Notes under the pieces: model-generated
Seen by the model: the letters and a program-made list of their open reading frames with translations, nothing else
What the model was told of the DNA's origin: nothing
Database searches by the model: none
Translations under genes and position numbers: made by a program
From: Clostridium akagii DSM 12554
Lineage (GTDB): Bacteria; Bacillota; Clostridia; Clostridiales; Clostridiaceae
Length of the DNA stretch: 64,000 nt
Assembly (NCBI RefSeq): GCF_000686725.1
Contig: NZ_JMLK01000007.1
Location: 309,470-373,469 of the forward strand
Direction: 5' to 3'
Shown: one piece after another, positions 35,065 through 44,189 of the stretch
How positions within the stretch are numbered: the stretch's first letter is position 1
Layout of the letters: each line of letters starts with the position of its first letter

Positions 35065-36733
35065 TGAGAAAATAATAATTCTAAAGGGAGATACTGAAAT
35101 AGCAAAGTATAAGCAACAAGAAATTGAGGAGTATAGTGATAATCCCTTTATTGAAGCTTTGCCTCATATATTTAACGAAGAAGAAGTAATAGATCGTTTT
35201 ACTGTAGCGCCCACAATAAGAAGTGAAGATACAGTAAAAGCCACAAATTTAAGATACCACATAATTAAAAGGGTTAAAAATTTTATTCAGCCGTTACCAA
35301 TACATATTACCTTAGAGAGAAGATTATCTGCACTTATTAGAAGAGGATATTTGGCCAGAAACCCATTGAGTAAAACTTTTCTTGAAAGACTTAGAATATT
35401 AAATGAACTTAGAGATGAAAATGCTGAGGATAACGAACTTAATAAGCGAATGAGTCACATTAGAACCACAGCAGATAGTATATCAATTATAGGGATATCA
35501 GGCATCGGCAAAACTACAGCAATAGAAAGATTGTTGTTAATGTATCCACAAATTATAAAACATGAGGAATATAAAGGGGAGTATTTCAGTAGAACTCAAA
35601 TTGTATGGCTTAAAGTAGATTGCCCTTATGATGGCAGTCTAGCAACACTTTGTAAAAGCTTCTTTAAAGCAATAGATGATTTGCTAGGAACTAGGTACTT
35701 AGAGAAGTTTGGTTATGCTAATAGGGTTACGTCTTCAATGATGTTACATATGACTACGTTAGCTAGTATGTATGGTATTGGTGTTCTAGTTATTGATGAA
35801 ATTCAACAGTTATTAAGTGCTAAAAACGACATGGAGGAGATGTTGAATTTTTTTGTAACCTTGAGTAATACGGTTGGTATACCTACAGTACTTATTGGAA
35901 CTAGTAAAGCGCAACAAATATTTAAGGGGAATTTTAGGCAGACAAGAAGAGCAGCTAGTGATGGATCTATAATGTGGGATAGAATGGAAAAAGAAAGTGT
36001 TGAGTGGCAGTTCTTTTTAGAAACCATCTGGGATTTTCAAGGTCTTAAGGAAAAGGATTCGCTTACAACAGAGGTTATGGATGTCTTCTATGATAATTGT
36101 CAGGGAATAACTGCAGTAGCAGTAAATCTATTTATATTGGCACAAGAAAGAGCCTTATCAGAAGGAAAAGAAAAGATTACAACAAAGATTTTAAGAGATA
36201 CGACTAAAGAAGATCTTGCTATGCTACAGCCTATGATAAAGGCACTAAGGAATAATAACCAATTTGAAATTATGAAATATGAAGATATCTCTTTAAACCT
36301 AGATGATATTGCCTTTGGGCATACCAGAAATATAGAGCTTAATGGAAAAATTGAAGAATTGTTCAAGGAGAGAAAGAAAACTATTGAGCTTAAAAGAAGG
36401 AATACAGTTGAAAATTTAGTTATGGATTTATGTGAAATAGGAATATTTGATAATTTAGATAATTTACAAATGCGCAAGTTAGTTGAAAAAATAGTTAATG
36501 ATCAGCCGGTGGAGGAAGCTTATAACTCAATAAAAGTTTTAGCTGTAAAGAAAGCCATGGAGCTTAATGAAAAAGCAGATAAGGCTGTAAAAAATGCAAG
36601 AAAGGAGGTTAAAAGGGACGGTTTGTTATATTTGTATGAAAAGGCAATAAAGACTAAACAGCATCCGTATGAAGCATTGAAGCAAAATGGATATATTAAA
36701 GATCCTGTTGAAGAATTTTTAAAAGTAAATTAG
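35045..36733 (+). CDS. tnsC: Tn7-like AAA+ regulator TnsC
   Basis: The 562-residue ATPase links target selectors (TnsD or TnsE) to the TnsAB transposase. Walker A is ISGIGKTTAIE (about 151-160) and Walker B is VLVIDEIQQLL (Asp251, Glu252), followed by a sensor region (IPTVLIGTSKAQ). Length is close to Tn7 TnsC (555). The start may be the ATG at 35045 or GTG at 35054, both inside the tnsB 3' end. Confidence 0.93.
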   Translation: MKNVKNDEKIIILKGDTEIAKYKQQEIEEYSDNPFIEALPHIFNEEEVIDRFTVAPTIRSEDTVKATNLRYHIIKRVKNFIQPLPIHITLERRLSALIRRGYLARNPLSKTFLERLRILNELRDENAEDNELNKRMSHIRTTADSISIIGISGIGKTTAIERLLLMYPQIIKHEEYKGEYFSRTQIVWLKVDCPYDGSLATLCKSFFKAIDDLLGTRYLEKFGYANRVTSSMMLHMTTLASMYGIGVLVIDEIQQLLSAKNDMEEMLNFFVTLSNTVGIPTVLIGTSKAQQIFKGNFRQTRRAASDGSIMWDRMEKESVEWQFFLETIWDFQGLKEKDSLTTEVMDVFYDNCQGITAVAVNLFILAQERALSEGKEKITTKILRDTTKEDLAMLQPMIKALRNNNQFEIMKYEDISLNLDDIAFGHTRNIELNGKIEELFKERKKTIELKRRNTVENLVMDLCEIGIFDNLDNLQMRKLVEKIVNDQPVEEAYNSIKVLAVKKAMELNEKADKAVKNARKEVKRDGLLYLYEKAIKTKQHPYEALKQNGYIKDPVEEFLKVN

Positions 36734-36792
36734 AAAATATAATTTAAGAGGGATGGGTGGTTAAAAAATGTATTACAGAGGAGAGAACTATA

Positions 36793-38688
36793 ATGCTACA
36801 TTTTTTTACTGACCCTTACAAAGATGAACTTATTTATTCAGCAATTTCAAGATACCACTACTATACTGGAAATATAGATTTTAAAGATACTTTAGAAGAG
36901 ATCTTTGACAAAAGAAGCATTATACCTAGTCTGGAAATAGGAAGTAATATAGAAGCGTTAGCTGAAAATATAGGTGGTAAATATACGGCAGACTATATTA
37001 TTAATAACCATACCATATATCCTTTCTATAGTCCTTTTTTACCTAAGAAAAGGCAGAAGCAAATATTAAAAGAAATAAAATTTCAGAATGGAAAAGGGAT
37101 ATATGCAAAAATAGGAATAATAGCAGGAAGTATATGTAGAAAAGAATATATCTATTACTGTCCATTTTGTGCTAAGGAGAATATAGAAAGGTATGGAGAA
37201 GCCTTTATACATAGGGAACATCAGCTTCAAGGAGTATTTTTATGCTATAAACATGAAATTGAATTAAAAAAATATCCTATAAGTAAAATGGATGTAAGTA
37301 GACTTGAATATATAAGGTTGGATGCAAAATCACTAGATTTAAAAGATTTCAGTATAGATAAAAGTAAATACCAGGATAAGCTACTGAAAATAGCTAAGGA
37401 TGCTTACTACTTATTAAATCAGGACTTCAATAATATTTCAAAGGAAAAAACATCAGAGAATTATAAAAACTTATTGTATGAAAGAGGGCTAACTACTTCT
37501 AGTGGAAGAGTAAAACAAAGGGAGTTATATGAGGAATTCATAAACTTCTATGGTAAAGAGTTTTTGGAATTAATGGAATCATCAATAGATATAGAAGATG
37601 AGTTTAATTGGCTAAAGGTAGCTACAAGAGATGAAGAAAGGACAGTGCATCCAATAAGGCATTTATTGTTGATAAATTTCTTGCAAGGTGATATTTCAAA
37701 GTTTTTTAAGTATATAAATTATCAGTATAATCCATTTGGAAAAGCTCCTTGGCCATGTCTAAATAGAGTTGCCGACCATTATAAAAAGAAAGTGGTTAGA
37801 ACTATAAATATAACACAGGATTATAAAACTAGAGTTCCTGTTGGAACGTTTATCTGCTCTTGTGGCTTTGTGTATTCGAGAAAAGGACCAGATAAAACAG
37901 AGCAAGATAAGTTTAAGATTGGGCGAATTAAGAGTTTTGGATTCACCTGGGAGAATAAGCTAAAAGCATTGCTTAGCAATAGAAAATATGGAGTGAGAGA
38001 AATTAGCAGGATTATGAGTTGTGATTGTAAAACAGTTATAAAATATGCTAATAGTCTAGGGCTTGTTTCTTCAATAAATACAGAGATTAAAGTTTGTGAA
38101 GTAGAACAGAAAAGCAGAGAATTAAGCACAACTGTTGAAAACAATTATAAAAATGATGTGATTGATTTTATAAACAGCAACGAACGATGTACACGCCAGC
38201 AGTTAAGGAATAATTTAAAGAAAGAATATATATGGTTATACAGGCATGACAAGCCTTGGCTTAAAAATAATTTACCTGAAAGCATTCCTCGTGGTAAAAG
38301 AAATAAAAGTGAAAATAACAGAGTTGATTGGAAGACAAGGGATAATGAATATCTAAAGTTAATAAAAGAAAAAAATGAGATTATGCTAAGGTTAGCTGTT
38401 CCCGTTAGAATAACAAAATCAAGTATTGGTAAATCAACTGGACTGCTTGCAGCATTGGAAAAAAATATAGATAAATTACCCAATACTGAAAAATATCTGA
38501 GTGAAATAATTGAGAGCGTTGAAGAGTTTCAATTAAGAAGGTGCAAGTTAATAATTAATAATAAAATTAAGGAAGAAAAAAATATAAAGCTCTGGGAGAT
38601 TCAAAGACAGGCAGGAATTAGAAGTGAAGTTTTTGTAAAGTTAAAAAAAACATTGATAGATTATATAAATATGGAGGTTAACTTATGA
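36793..38688 (+). CDS. tnsD: Tn7-like target selector TnsD (TniQ family)
   Basis: The protein of about 631 residues directs insertion into attTn7 at glmS. It opens with the TniQ signature (MLHFFTDPYKDELIYSAISRYHYYTGN). It carries a CCCH zinc site (CPFCAKENIERYG ... FLCYKHEIEL) and a long C-terminal region with a second Cys pair (FICSCGF) and HTH-like NRKYGVREISRIMSCDCKTVIKYA. The ATG at 36793 follows GAGGAG. The frame extends to a GTG at 36757. Insertion beside glmS fits its function. Confidence 0.92.
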   Translation: MLHFFTDPYKDELIYSAISRYHYYTGNIDFKDTLEEIFDKRSIIPSLEIGSNIEALAENIGGKYTADYIINNHTIYPFYSPFLPKKRQKQILKEIKFQNGKGIYAKIGIIAGSICRKEYIYYCPFCAKENIERYGEAFIHREHQLQGVFLCYKHEIELKKYPISKMDVSRLEYIRLDAKSLDLKDFSIDKSKYQDKLLKIAKDAYYLLNQDFNNISKEKTSENYKNLLYERGLTTSSGRVKQRELYEEFINFYGKEFLELMESSIDIEDEFNWLKVATRDEERTVHPIRHLLLINFLQGDISKFFKYINYQYNPFGKAPWPCLNRVADHYKKKVVRTINITQDYKTRVPVGTFICSCGFVYSRKGPDKTEQDKFKIGRIKSFGFTWENKLKALLSNRKYGVREISRIMSCDCKTVIKYANSLGLVSSINTEIKVCEVEQKSRELSTTVENNYKNDVIDFINSNERCTRQQLRNNLKKEYIWLYRHDKPWLKNNLPESIPRGKRNKSENNRVDWKTRDNEYLKLIKEKNEIMLRLAVPVRITKSSIGKSTGLLAALEKNIDKLPNTEKYLSEIIESVEEFQLRRCKLIINNKIKEEKNIKLWEIQRQAGIRSEVFVKLKKTLIDYINMEVNL

Positions 38689-40214
38689 AAAAAAATCAGG
38701 CTAAAATAAAGGAGTGGCCTTTTCAAAAGGGTGAAAGCACTAAATTAATTTGGATTGGTGAACCATTTAAACAAAATAATAAGTGGATGATTAATTCATA
38801 TTTCAAGGGTGATAAAAATACTAGAAGAGTGTTACTGGATTGGGCTAGTTTACACTTTTTAGTTACAGGAAAATATTATATAGATGGAGATTTAAATAAC
38901 GCAGAAGTTCAAGATAATAGTGAAGTTATAAATATAAATTTAAATTCCATAAAAGTAGAATACAGGCAAAGACCATGGGAGATATGGGGAACAGGATTCA
39001 AAGATAAAACAACATCAAAAACATTCAGTTTTGTAAATCAGGGAGATTTATATATAATACCTATAATTGAAATAATAAGAGCTGTTTTGGCACCAAGCAA
39101 ATTCATGCTAAATAGGATATTAGAAATGGATTCCTTTGAAAACTATTTTACATACACGATAGACAAAAGAAGGCTTGAAATACACTTCACATGGGAATAT
39201 GATAAGAAACTACTAAAAGACGATAAAATAAATCATTTAGCATGGCTGCTAACAAATCATAAAGTAATAAGGATGTTTAACAACATAGGACAAAGTATAT
39301 GGCAGGATGGAGAGTTGAAATTTGGTTTTTCATTAGATGATTTCAACATTAAGGCACTGGTAGAAAAGAAAGGTACATATACAAAAGTATTAGAGATACT
39401 GGCTCTAAAGAAAAAGAAAATTAATGTAGAAGAAATAAATGTGTATCATCCAAGTTTAGAGGAATCAAAAATCAGTAATGAAGCTAAAATCAGAAAATAT
39501 ATTAATAAAAATTCTTGCAGCGATAGAGATTTAACTTCTGATGGAGATGGCGCAACAAAAACTTCAGAGGAGATAAATACTTTATTAATAACACATGAAT
39601 ATGAAAGACTTCCACAGATACATAGGAGCAAAAAAGGCATTAGAATAACTAGAAAAAAGGAAAATGAAAACACAAAAAAATATATTTTAGAAGATGATAG
39701 ATTAAGAACTACGGCAGATGGTGGTGGCGAAGAAGTAATTAGAGGGTTGGAATTTATTAATAGAGATAATGTAGACGAAAAAGGTGAATTGGAGGAGTTC
39801 ATAGGAATAATAAGGCTTTTAGGAGATAGACATGATATAAGGAAAGTAGATATAATTATTGGCGAACTTTCACAAGGAAGAAAAGCTAAGAGATTTTCAG
39901 TGTTAAGTGATGGGATTACTAGAAGGAAATATGCGATAGGCAAGATAGTTATGATGGATGGTAAAGAACGTAGTTTAATTGATGTAGAAAGAGAAAATAG
40001 GGCCTTGTCGATGCTAATAATAAAAGCAAATATCTTAGTAGATTGGAAAGGAATCTATAGTTTACTGCTATTAGGATTAGTTGATGAAAGTGGAAAATGG
40101 AGTAATGAAGCTATAGATAAAATTAAGAAAAATGGGGCGAATATATACAGAAGTAAACATATTAGCAAAAATATATTTGATAAAGAAATTCATGTTTATA
40201 AGAAAATTTTATAA
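38685..40214 (+). CDS. tnsE: Tn7-like target selector TnsE
   Basis: This 509-residue protein matches TnsE, which steers Tn7 to conjugal plasmids and replicating DNA by binding recessed 3' ends and the sliding clamp. The C-terminal TnsE domain is recognisable (KRFSVLSDGITRRKYAIGKI ... RSLIDVERENRALSMLIIKA). Length is similar to Tn7 TnsE (538). It overlaps tnsD by four bases. The element thus keeps both the glmS and the plasmid-directed pathways. Confidence 0.85.
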   Translation: MKKNQAKIKEWPFQKGESTKLIWIGEPFKQNNKWMINSYFKGDKNTRRVLLDWASLHFLVTGKYYIDGDLNNAEVQDNSEVININLNSIKVEYRQRPWEIWGTGFKDKTTSKTFSFVNQGDLYIIPIIEIIRAVLAPSKFMLNRILEMDSFENYFTYTIDKRRLEIHFTWEYDKKLLKDDKINHLAWLLTNHKVIRMFNNIGQSIWQDGELKFGFSLDDFNIKALVEKKGTYTKVLEILALKKKKINVEEINVYHPSLEESKISNEAKIRKYINKNSCSDRDLTSDGDGATKTSEEINTLLITHEYERLPQIHRSKKGIRITRKKENENTKKYILEDDRLRTTADGGGEEVIRGLEFINRDNVDEKGELEEFIGIIRLLGDRHDIRKVDIIIGELSQGRKAKRFSVLSDGITRRKYAIGKIVMMDGKERSLIDVERENRALSMLIIKANILVDWKGIYSLLLLGLVDESGKWSNEAIDKIKKNGANIYRSKHISKNIFDKEIHVYKKIL

Positions 40215-40341
40215 TAAAGAATGAATACTTAAAGTTAAAACTAAGATGAATGCTAGCATGGAAAATGGAAAGTTAGAAGTTAGAAGTTATAAATATATTG
40301 GTATTTCAATCGATAAAAAAGCTGGACTTTTTATTAAATAT

Positions 40342-40374
40342 AAGGTACCGTATATTTAAGGTACCGTATATTTA
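40342..40374 (+). repeat. Tandem 16-bp repeat upstream of methylase operon
   Basis: AAGGTACCGTATATTT occurs twice back to back (40342 and 40358) and includes a GGTACC palindrome in each unit. It lies 33 bases before the methylase ribosome-binding region and could be an operator controlling the cargo operon. Confidence 0.6.
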
Positions 40375-40406
40375 ATAAAAATATTTATTGCAGGAGTTGT
40401 AGATTG

Positions 40407-41804
40407 ATGACTAAAGAGAAAAATGTATATAAACAATATTTTACACCAAAAAAAATTGCAGAACTAATGGTAAAATATATTCCTAAAATAGATATTGATA
40501 ATGTGATAGATTTAGCAGTTGGTGATGGTGAATTACTTAAGGCTGTATCAAATAAATTTGATAATATACAGCTATATGGAGCGGATATAGATAGCAATAT
40601 AATTAATACATTAAAGAATGATAAAAGTTTGAATGACCTTAATCTATGGATTGGTGATAGTTTAAATAGTCGTATTGGTAATTGGAGAGATTATAATGAT
40701 ATAATTAAAAATGATAAATTTTCATTAACAGTTGGGAATCCTCCATTTGATTACTTTATTAAGAAGAGTGTCGGCAACAAAAAAGGAATTAAATACCCTA
40801 TAGAAATTGGATTTTTACTAAAATATATAAATATAACTAGAGAGGGTGGTTATATAGCTATTATTTTGCCAAATGGAATTTTATCTAATCCAAATTCTAA
40901 GCAAATAAGACGGGAGATATTAGAAAAGACACATGTTGAATGTGTTATAAACTTATATAGAAATTCATTTAAAAAGGTAAGTGCAGATATTTCAATATTA
41001 ATATTGAAAAAACAAACTAATAACAATATACAGAGATATGTAAATATAAAAAAAGTGGATCAATATTTTAATGAAGAAGATATATATATATATGGTGAAG
41101 AGGCTATTGAAAGACTTGACTTCGATTATTATAAAAAAAGAGAACAGATAAACGAGATTTTAGAATCTGTTCCTTATGAAATGGTTAAAATAAAGGATAT
41201 TGTTGGAAGTTGTAGAAGAGGCGTAACTATAACTGATAAAAAAGAATGTATTTCAAATCAAGGAATTCCATTTATTCATACAACAGATATTGATAATATT
41301 ATTATTAAGAAAGACAAACTAAAATATATAAACTCGAAATATGAATATAAGTTTGAAAATGCAAGAGTGAAAATAGGAGATGTACTTATAGCAAGAGTTG
41401 GATCAAATTGTATCAAAAAGATAGGTGTTGTTACTAATAAATTTGAAGAAGGAATTTCAAGTGATTGTTTATTTATTTTAAGTGATTTAAAAATAAATCC
41501 TTATTTTTTAGCATTATATATGAGAAGTGATTTAGGATATAAGCAACTTGAGTATTTAAAAAGGGGATCTTGTTCAAAATTTATAACAAAAGAAGACATA
41601 CTGAATATTCTAGTGCCTGTTATACCAAATGATATACAGAAAACATTTGAATATAAAATTAAAAGTATGTCAAATAAATATAGTATAAAAAAATATAATG
41701 ATAGAGTGGATAGAAAAATAGAAGAGGAAATTAGAAAAATAGAAATGTTAGTGGGGTGTAAAAATGATAAGTGCACCATCGAGGTATGCGCATCTACCTA
41801 CTAA
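40407..41804 (+). CDS. N6-adenine DNA methylase with HsdS-like recognition domain
   Basis: The protein of about 465 residues has an N-terminal Rossmann methylase with motif I (VIDLAVGDGEL, 33-43) and motif IV NPPF (111-114), as in type I HsdM and Eco57I-type enzymes. The C-terminal half (about 255-440) is one HsdS-like target-recognition unit (YEMVKIKDIVGSCRRGVTI ... PYFLALYMRSDLGYKQL ... ILNILVPVIPNDIQ) with a coiled-coil end. Modification and recognition are therefore fused. It starts at 40407 after AGGAG and overlaps the next gene by 41 bases. Confidence 0.88.
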   Translation: MTKEKNVYKQYFTPKKIAELMVKYIPKIDIDNVIDLAVGDGELLKAVSNKFDNIQLYGADIDSNIINTLKNDKSLNDLNLWIGDSLNSRIGNWRDYNDIIKNDKFSLTVGNPPFDYFIKKSVGNKKGIKYPIEIGFLLKYINITREGGYIAIILPNGILSNPNSKQIRREILEKTHVECVINLYRNSFKKVSADISILILKKQTNNNIQRYVNIKKVDQYFNEEDIYIYGEEAIERLDFDYYKKREQINEILESVPYEMVKIKDIVGSCRRGVTITDKKECISNQGIPFIHTTDIDNIIIKKDKLKYINSKYEYKFENARVKIGDVLIARVGSNCIKKIGVVTNKFEEGISSDCLFILSDLKINPYFLALYMRSDLGYKQLEYLKRGSCSKFITKEDILNILVPVIPNDIQKTFEYKIKSMSNKYSIKKYNDRVDRKIEEEIRKIEMLVGCKNDKCTIEVCASTY

Positions 41805-42525
41805 AGAAGAGGATTATAAGTATATTATAGATAAGATAGATAATGGTATGTTTGTAGAAAATGTAGATGACATAATAGCAGAATCAAAATCTAGGAAGAC
41901 AGTCAAACATAATTATAGAACTAACCTTAAAAATTTAGGCTTATTTACTTATAGTATTTTGAATGGAAAAAAAATAATAGAATTAAATAATAATGTTTAT
42001 TTATATAAAAAAAATATTATTAGTCTTCGAGAATTACTTAAAGTAATAATTGAGAATAACAAAGAACTTATGGATATAAAACAGTTATCAGAAAAAAATG
42101 GCATTTTTGATTTTAAACTAGAAAGCATAGCTATATTGCTAAATAGTCAATTTCCAAATAGGGGATATGATAATATATTAAGGTGGTTTAGACCTGTAGT
42201 CTTTTTATTAGTGTATGTATATTTGGATGATAAAGCATTTGTAAATGATATATACCTAAAATCATTAGAGGCAATTCAAAATGAATATTTTAATATTGCG
42301 AGTGATTATGGAGAACCTGTTGCAATTGAAGAAATAGAATTGAAAATTATGAAAAAATATCCAAAACTTAATGTAATAGATATGTGGAATAAAGTGTATT
42401 CTGATGAGAACTTAGAATATAAGTTATCATTTATTACATTTCCAAGCTGGTTTACAGAACATAAACATTTAATTATTAATGGAAAGGTTTTTACACATAT
42501 AAGAATTAAGAAGAATATTATTTGA
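41764..42525 (+). CDS. Unknown protein of methylase/nuclease operon, wHTH-like N-terminus
   Basis: This 253-residue protein has an N-terminal segment with the pattern of a winged helix (DIIAESKSRKTVKHNYRTNLKNLGLFTYS ... GKKIIELNNNVYLYKKN, about 35-85), similar in style to helper domains of restriction enzymes. The helical remainder includes RWFRPVVFLLVYVYL. I cannot name a family. It lies between the methylase (41-base overlap) and the ATPase (11-base gap), so it is probably a DNA-binding or adaptor subunit of the same system. Confidence 0.75.
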   Translation: MISAPSRYAHLPTKEEDYKYIIDKIDNGMFVENVDDIIAESKSRKTVKHNYRTNLKNLGLFTYSILNGKKIIELNNNVYLYKKNIISLRELLKVIIENNKELMDIKQLSEKNGIFDFKLESIAILLNSQFPNRGYDNILRWFRPVVFLLVYVYLDDKAFVNDIYLKSLEAIQNEYFNIASDYGEPVAIEEIELKIMKKYPKLNVIDMWNKVYSDENLEYKLSFITFPSWFTEHKHLIINGKVFTHIRIKKNII

Positions 42526-42536
42526 GGTGAATGTAA

Positions 42537-44189
42537 ATGGGGAACCCTATATTATCAAAAAAAAGTGAAACTATCTTCGAAGATAAATTTGATAAATTAT
42601 CTATGAAAGATATTGCAATTGAACTAAAACATTATAGAATTGGTACTGCACCAGAGAATCCATCATTTGTTGCTAATCAAGAAGAAGCTAAGCATAAAAT
42701 TATTGAAAAATTTAAAGATTTTTTTGACTTATCTACAGGATTAGAACTGCCTATTTTAATTAGTAATATAGGTGATGGAAAAACTCATTTTATAAGGATG
42801 ATATCAGATGCATTCTCTAAAGTTAACAATGTTAGAGTTAGACGTATATATATAAGAGATGAGCAAGTAGATATTAAATTGAAAATATTGGAGGCTGTTG
42901 AAAGAAATGAAATAAAAAATTGTGTAAACAAAATATTTAAAAAATATAAAGTCGCCAGTAATGATGAAAACTATGCTGTGGCAAATTTACAAGAAAAGTA
43001 TGGTATAAATAAAAATTTGGCAATTACTTTGATAAAGGGTAATTTAAATGATGTGAAAATTCATACACAGGCAATACAATTACTTAAAGGAAATTTTGAG
43101 GTGGAATTTATTGATACGTATTTATATAATTTTCAGGAGTCTTCTGAAGAATTCTATTTTGACTTTTTGAAAATATTATGTGATTATTTCGAAGCTGAAA
43201 ATTTATATACTATAATAGTATTTGATGAGATAGAGCATGTAATGGATTGGAAAGATCAAGAAAAACAAAAAAGGTTTTTTAGAAATATTAAAGAATTAAC
43301 GGATAAATTAACTTTATATAAAAACCTATTTTTAATTCTTGCTGCAACACAAATTTATGGTGGTGAGGACTTTGTCCAACATATTAATTTAATCGAACCA
43401 GCAACGTATGATAGAATGAAATCATTATTTATAAATTTAAAGGATATAAGCTCAGATGAAGAGGTAATGAATCTAATAAATTATTTAAAAAAAAGATATG
43501 AAAAATATTATTCAATAAACTTAGATGAAAATTTAGTTTTTACTCATTTAAAGCAACGATTTAAAACTGAGAGAGTTGAAAATACGTATAGGAATTATGC
43601 ACAAGAGATTACCAAAATATTTGATGAGTATAGAAATAATGAACATTGTAATGAAGAAATTAGTGATAAAAAAGAGAAAAATGCTTTTAATAATATAGAT
43701 GTGGACACGTATGATGCTAAAAAACAAGCACTAATAAGATGGAAAAATGCTGCTTCGCCTATAGCTAATAAATCTTTTATTGTTGAGGCAGTGGGAGCAC
43801 TATTAGTGTTGAGTGGAAATGAATTAATTAATATAAATAGGAGAACAGGTTACATAATTGTATCAAGTAAAGAAAAAGAAAAAAAATTATTTTATATAAC
43901 ATATACTTCTAGGAAAAATTTTGCTAAATTATTTAGTGATAAGTTGAATGTAGCACTTCGTATAAAAGAACAAAAGTCTATAAAGTCACTTGTTTATTTA
44001 TATCCAAAAGAATTGACAAAATTAGATAAAAATCAGATTGATTCATATAGAAACCAGGGTATTGAGATTGTAAGTTATGATGATCAATTAATCATTAAAC
44101 TTTTGATTCTATTAGATGAAAAAGTATCTGTAGATTATAAAAAACAAATTGCAAATGATATAAAAAAAAGTGGTGATTTTGTAATATGA
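42537..44189 (+). CDS. P-loop ATPase of putative defence operon
   Basis: The 550-residue protein has Walker A IGDGKTHF (78-85) and Walker B IIVFDEIEHV (Asp230, Glu231), then a sensor-like LILAATQIYGG. This is the style of BREX BrxC/BrxD and other STAND or AAA-type defence ATPases. The last 150 residues (from SFIVEAVGALL) look like a separate alpha/beta domain, possibly a degenerate nuclease fold. It starts after GAGGTGA and overlaps the nuclease gene by four bases. A role as DNA translocator or switch is inferred. Confidence 0.8.
   Translation: MGNPILSKKSETIFEDKFDKLSMKDIAIELKHYRIGTAPENPSFVANQEEAKHKIIEKFKDFFDLSTGLELPILISNIGDGKTHFIRMISDAFSKVNNVRVRRIYIRDEQVDIKLKILEAVERNEIKNCVNKIFKKYKVASNDENYAVANLQEKYGINKNLAITLIKGNLNDVKIHTQAIQLLKGNFEVEFIDTYLYNFQESSEEFYFDFLKILCDYFEAENLYTIIVFDEIEHVMDWKDQEKQKRFFRNIKELTDKLTLYKNLFLILAATQIYGGEDFVQHINLIEPATYDRMKSLFINLKDISSDEEVMNLINYLKKRYEKYYSINLDENLVFTHLKQRFKTERVENTYRNYAQEITKIFDEYRNNEHCNEEISDKKEKNAFNNIDVDTYDAKKQALIRWKNAASPIANKSFIVEAVGALLVLSGNELININRRTGYIIVSSKEKEKKLFYITYTSRKNFAKLFSDKLNVALRIKEQKSIKSLVYLYPKELTKLDKNQIDSYRNQGIEIVSYDDQLIIKLLILLDEKVSVDYKKQIANDIKKSGDFVI

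Noticed and set aside
39446..39943. 165-codon frame on the minus strand
   Set aside because: It lies wholly inside tnsE in antisense, is hydrophobic low-complexity and has no start site.
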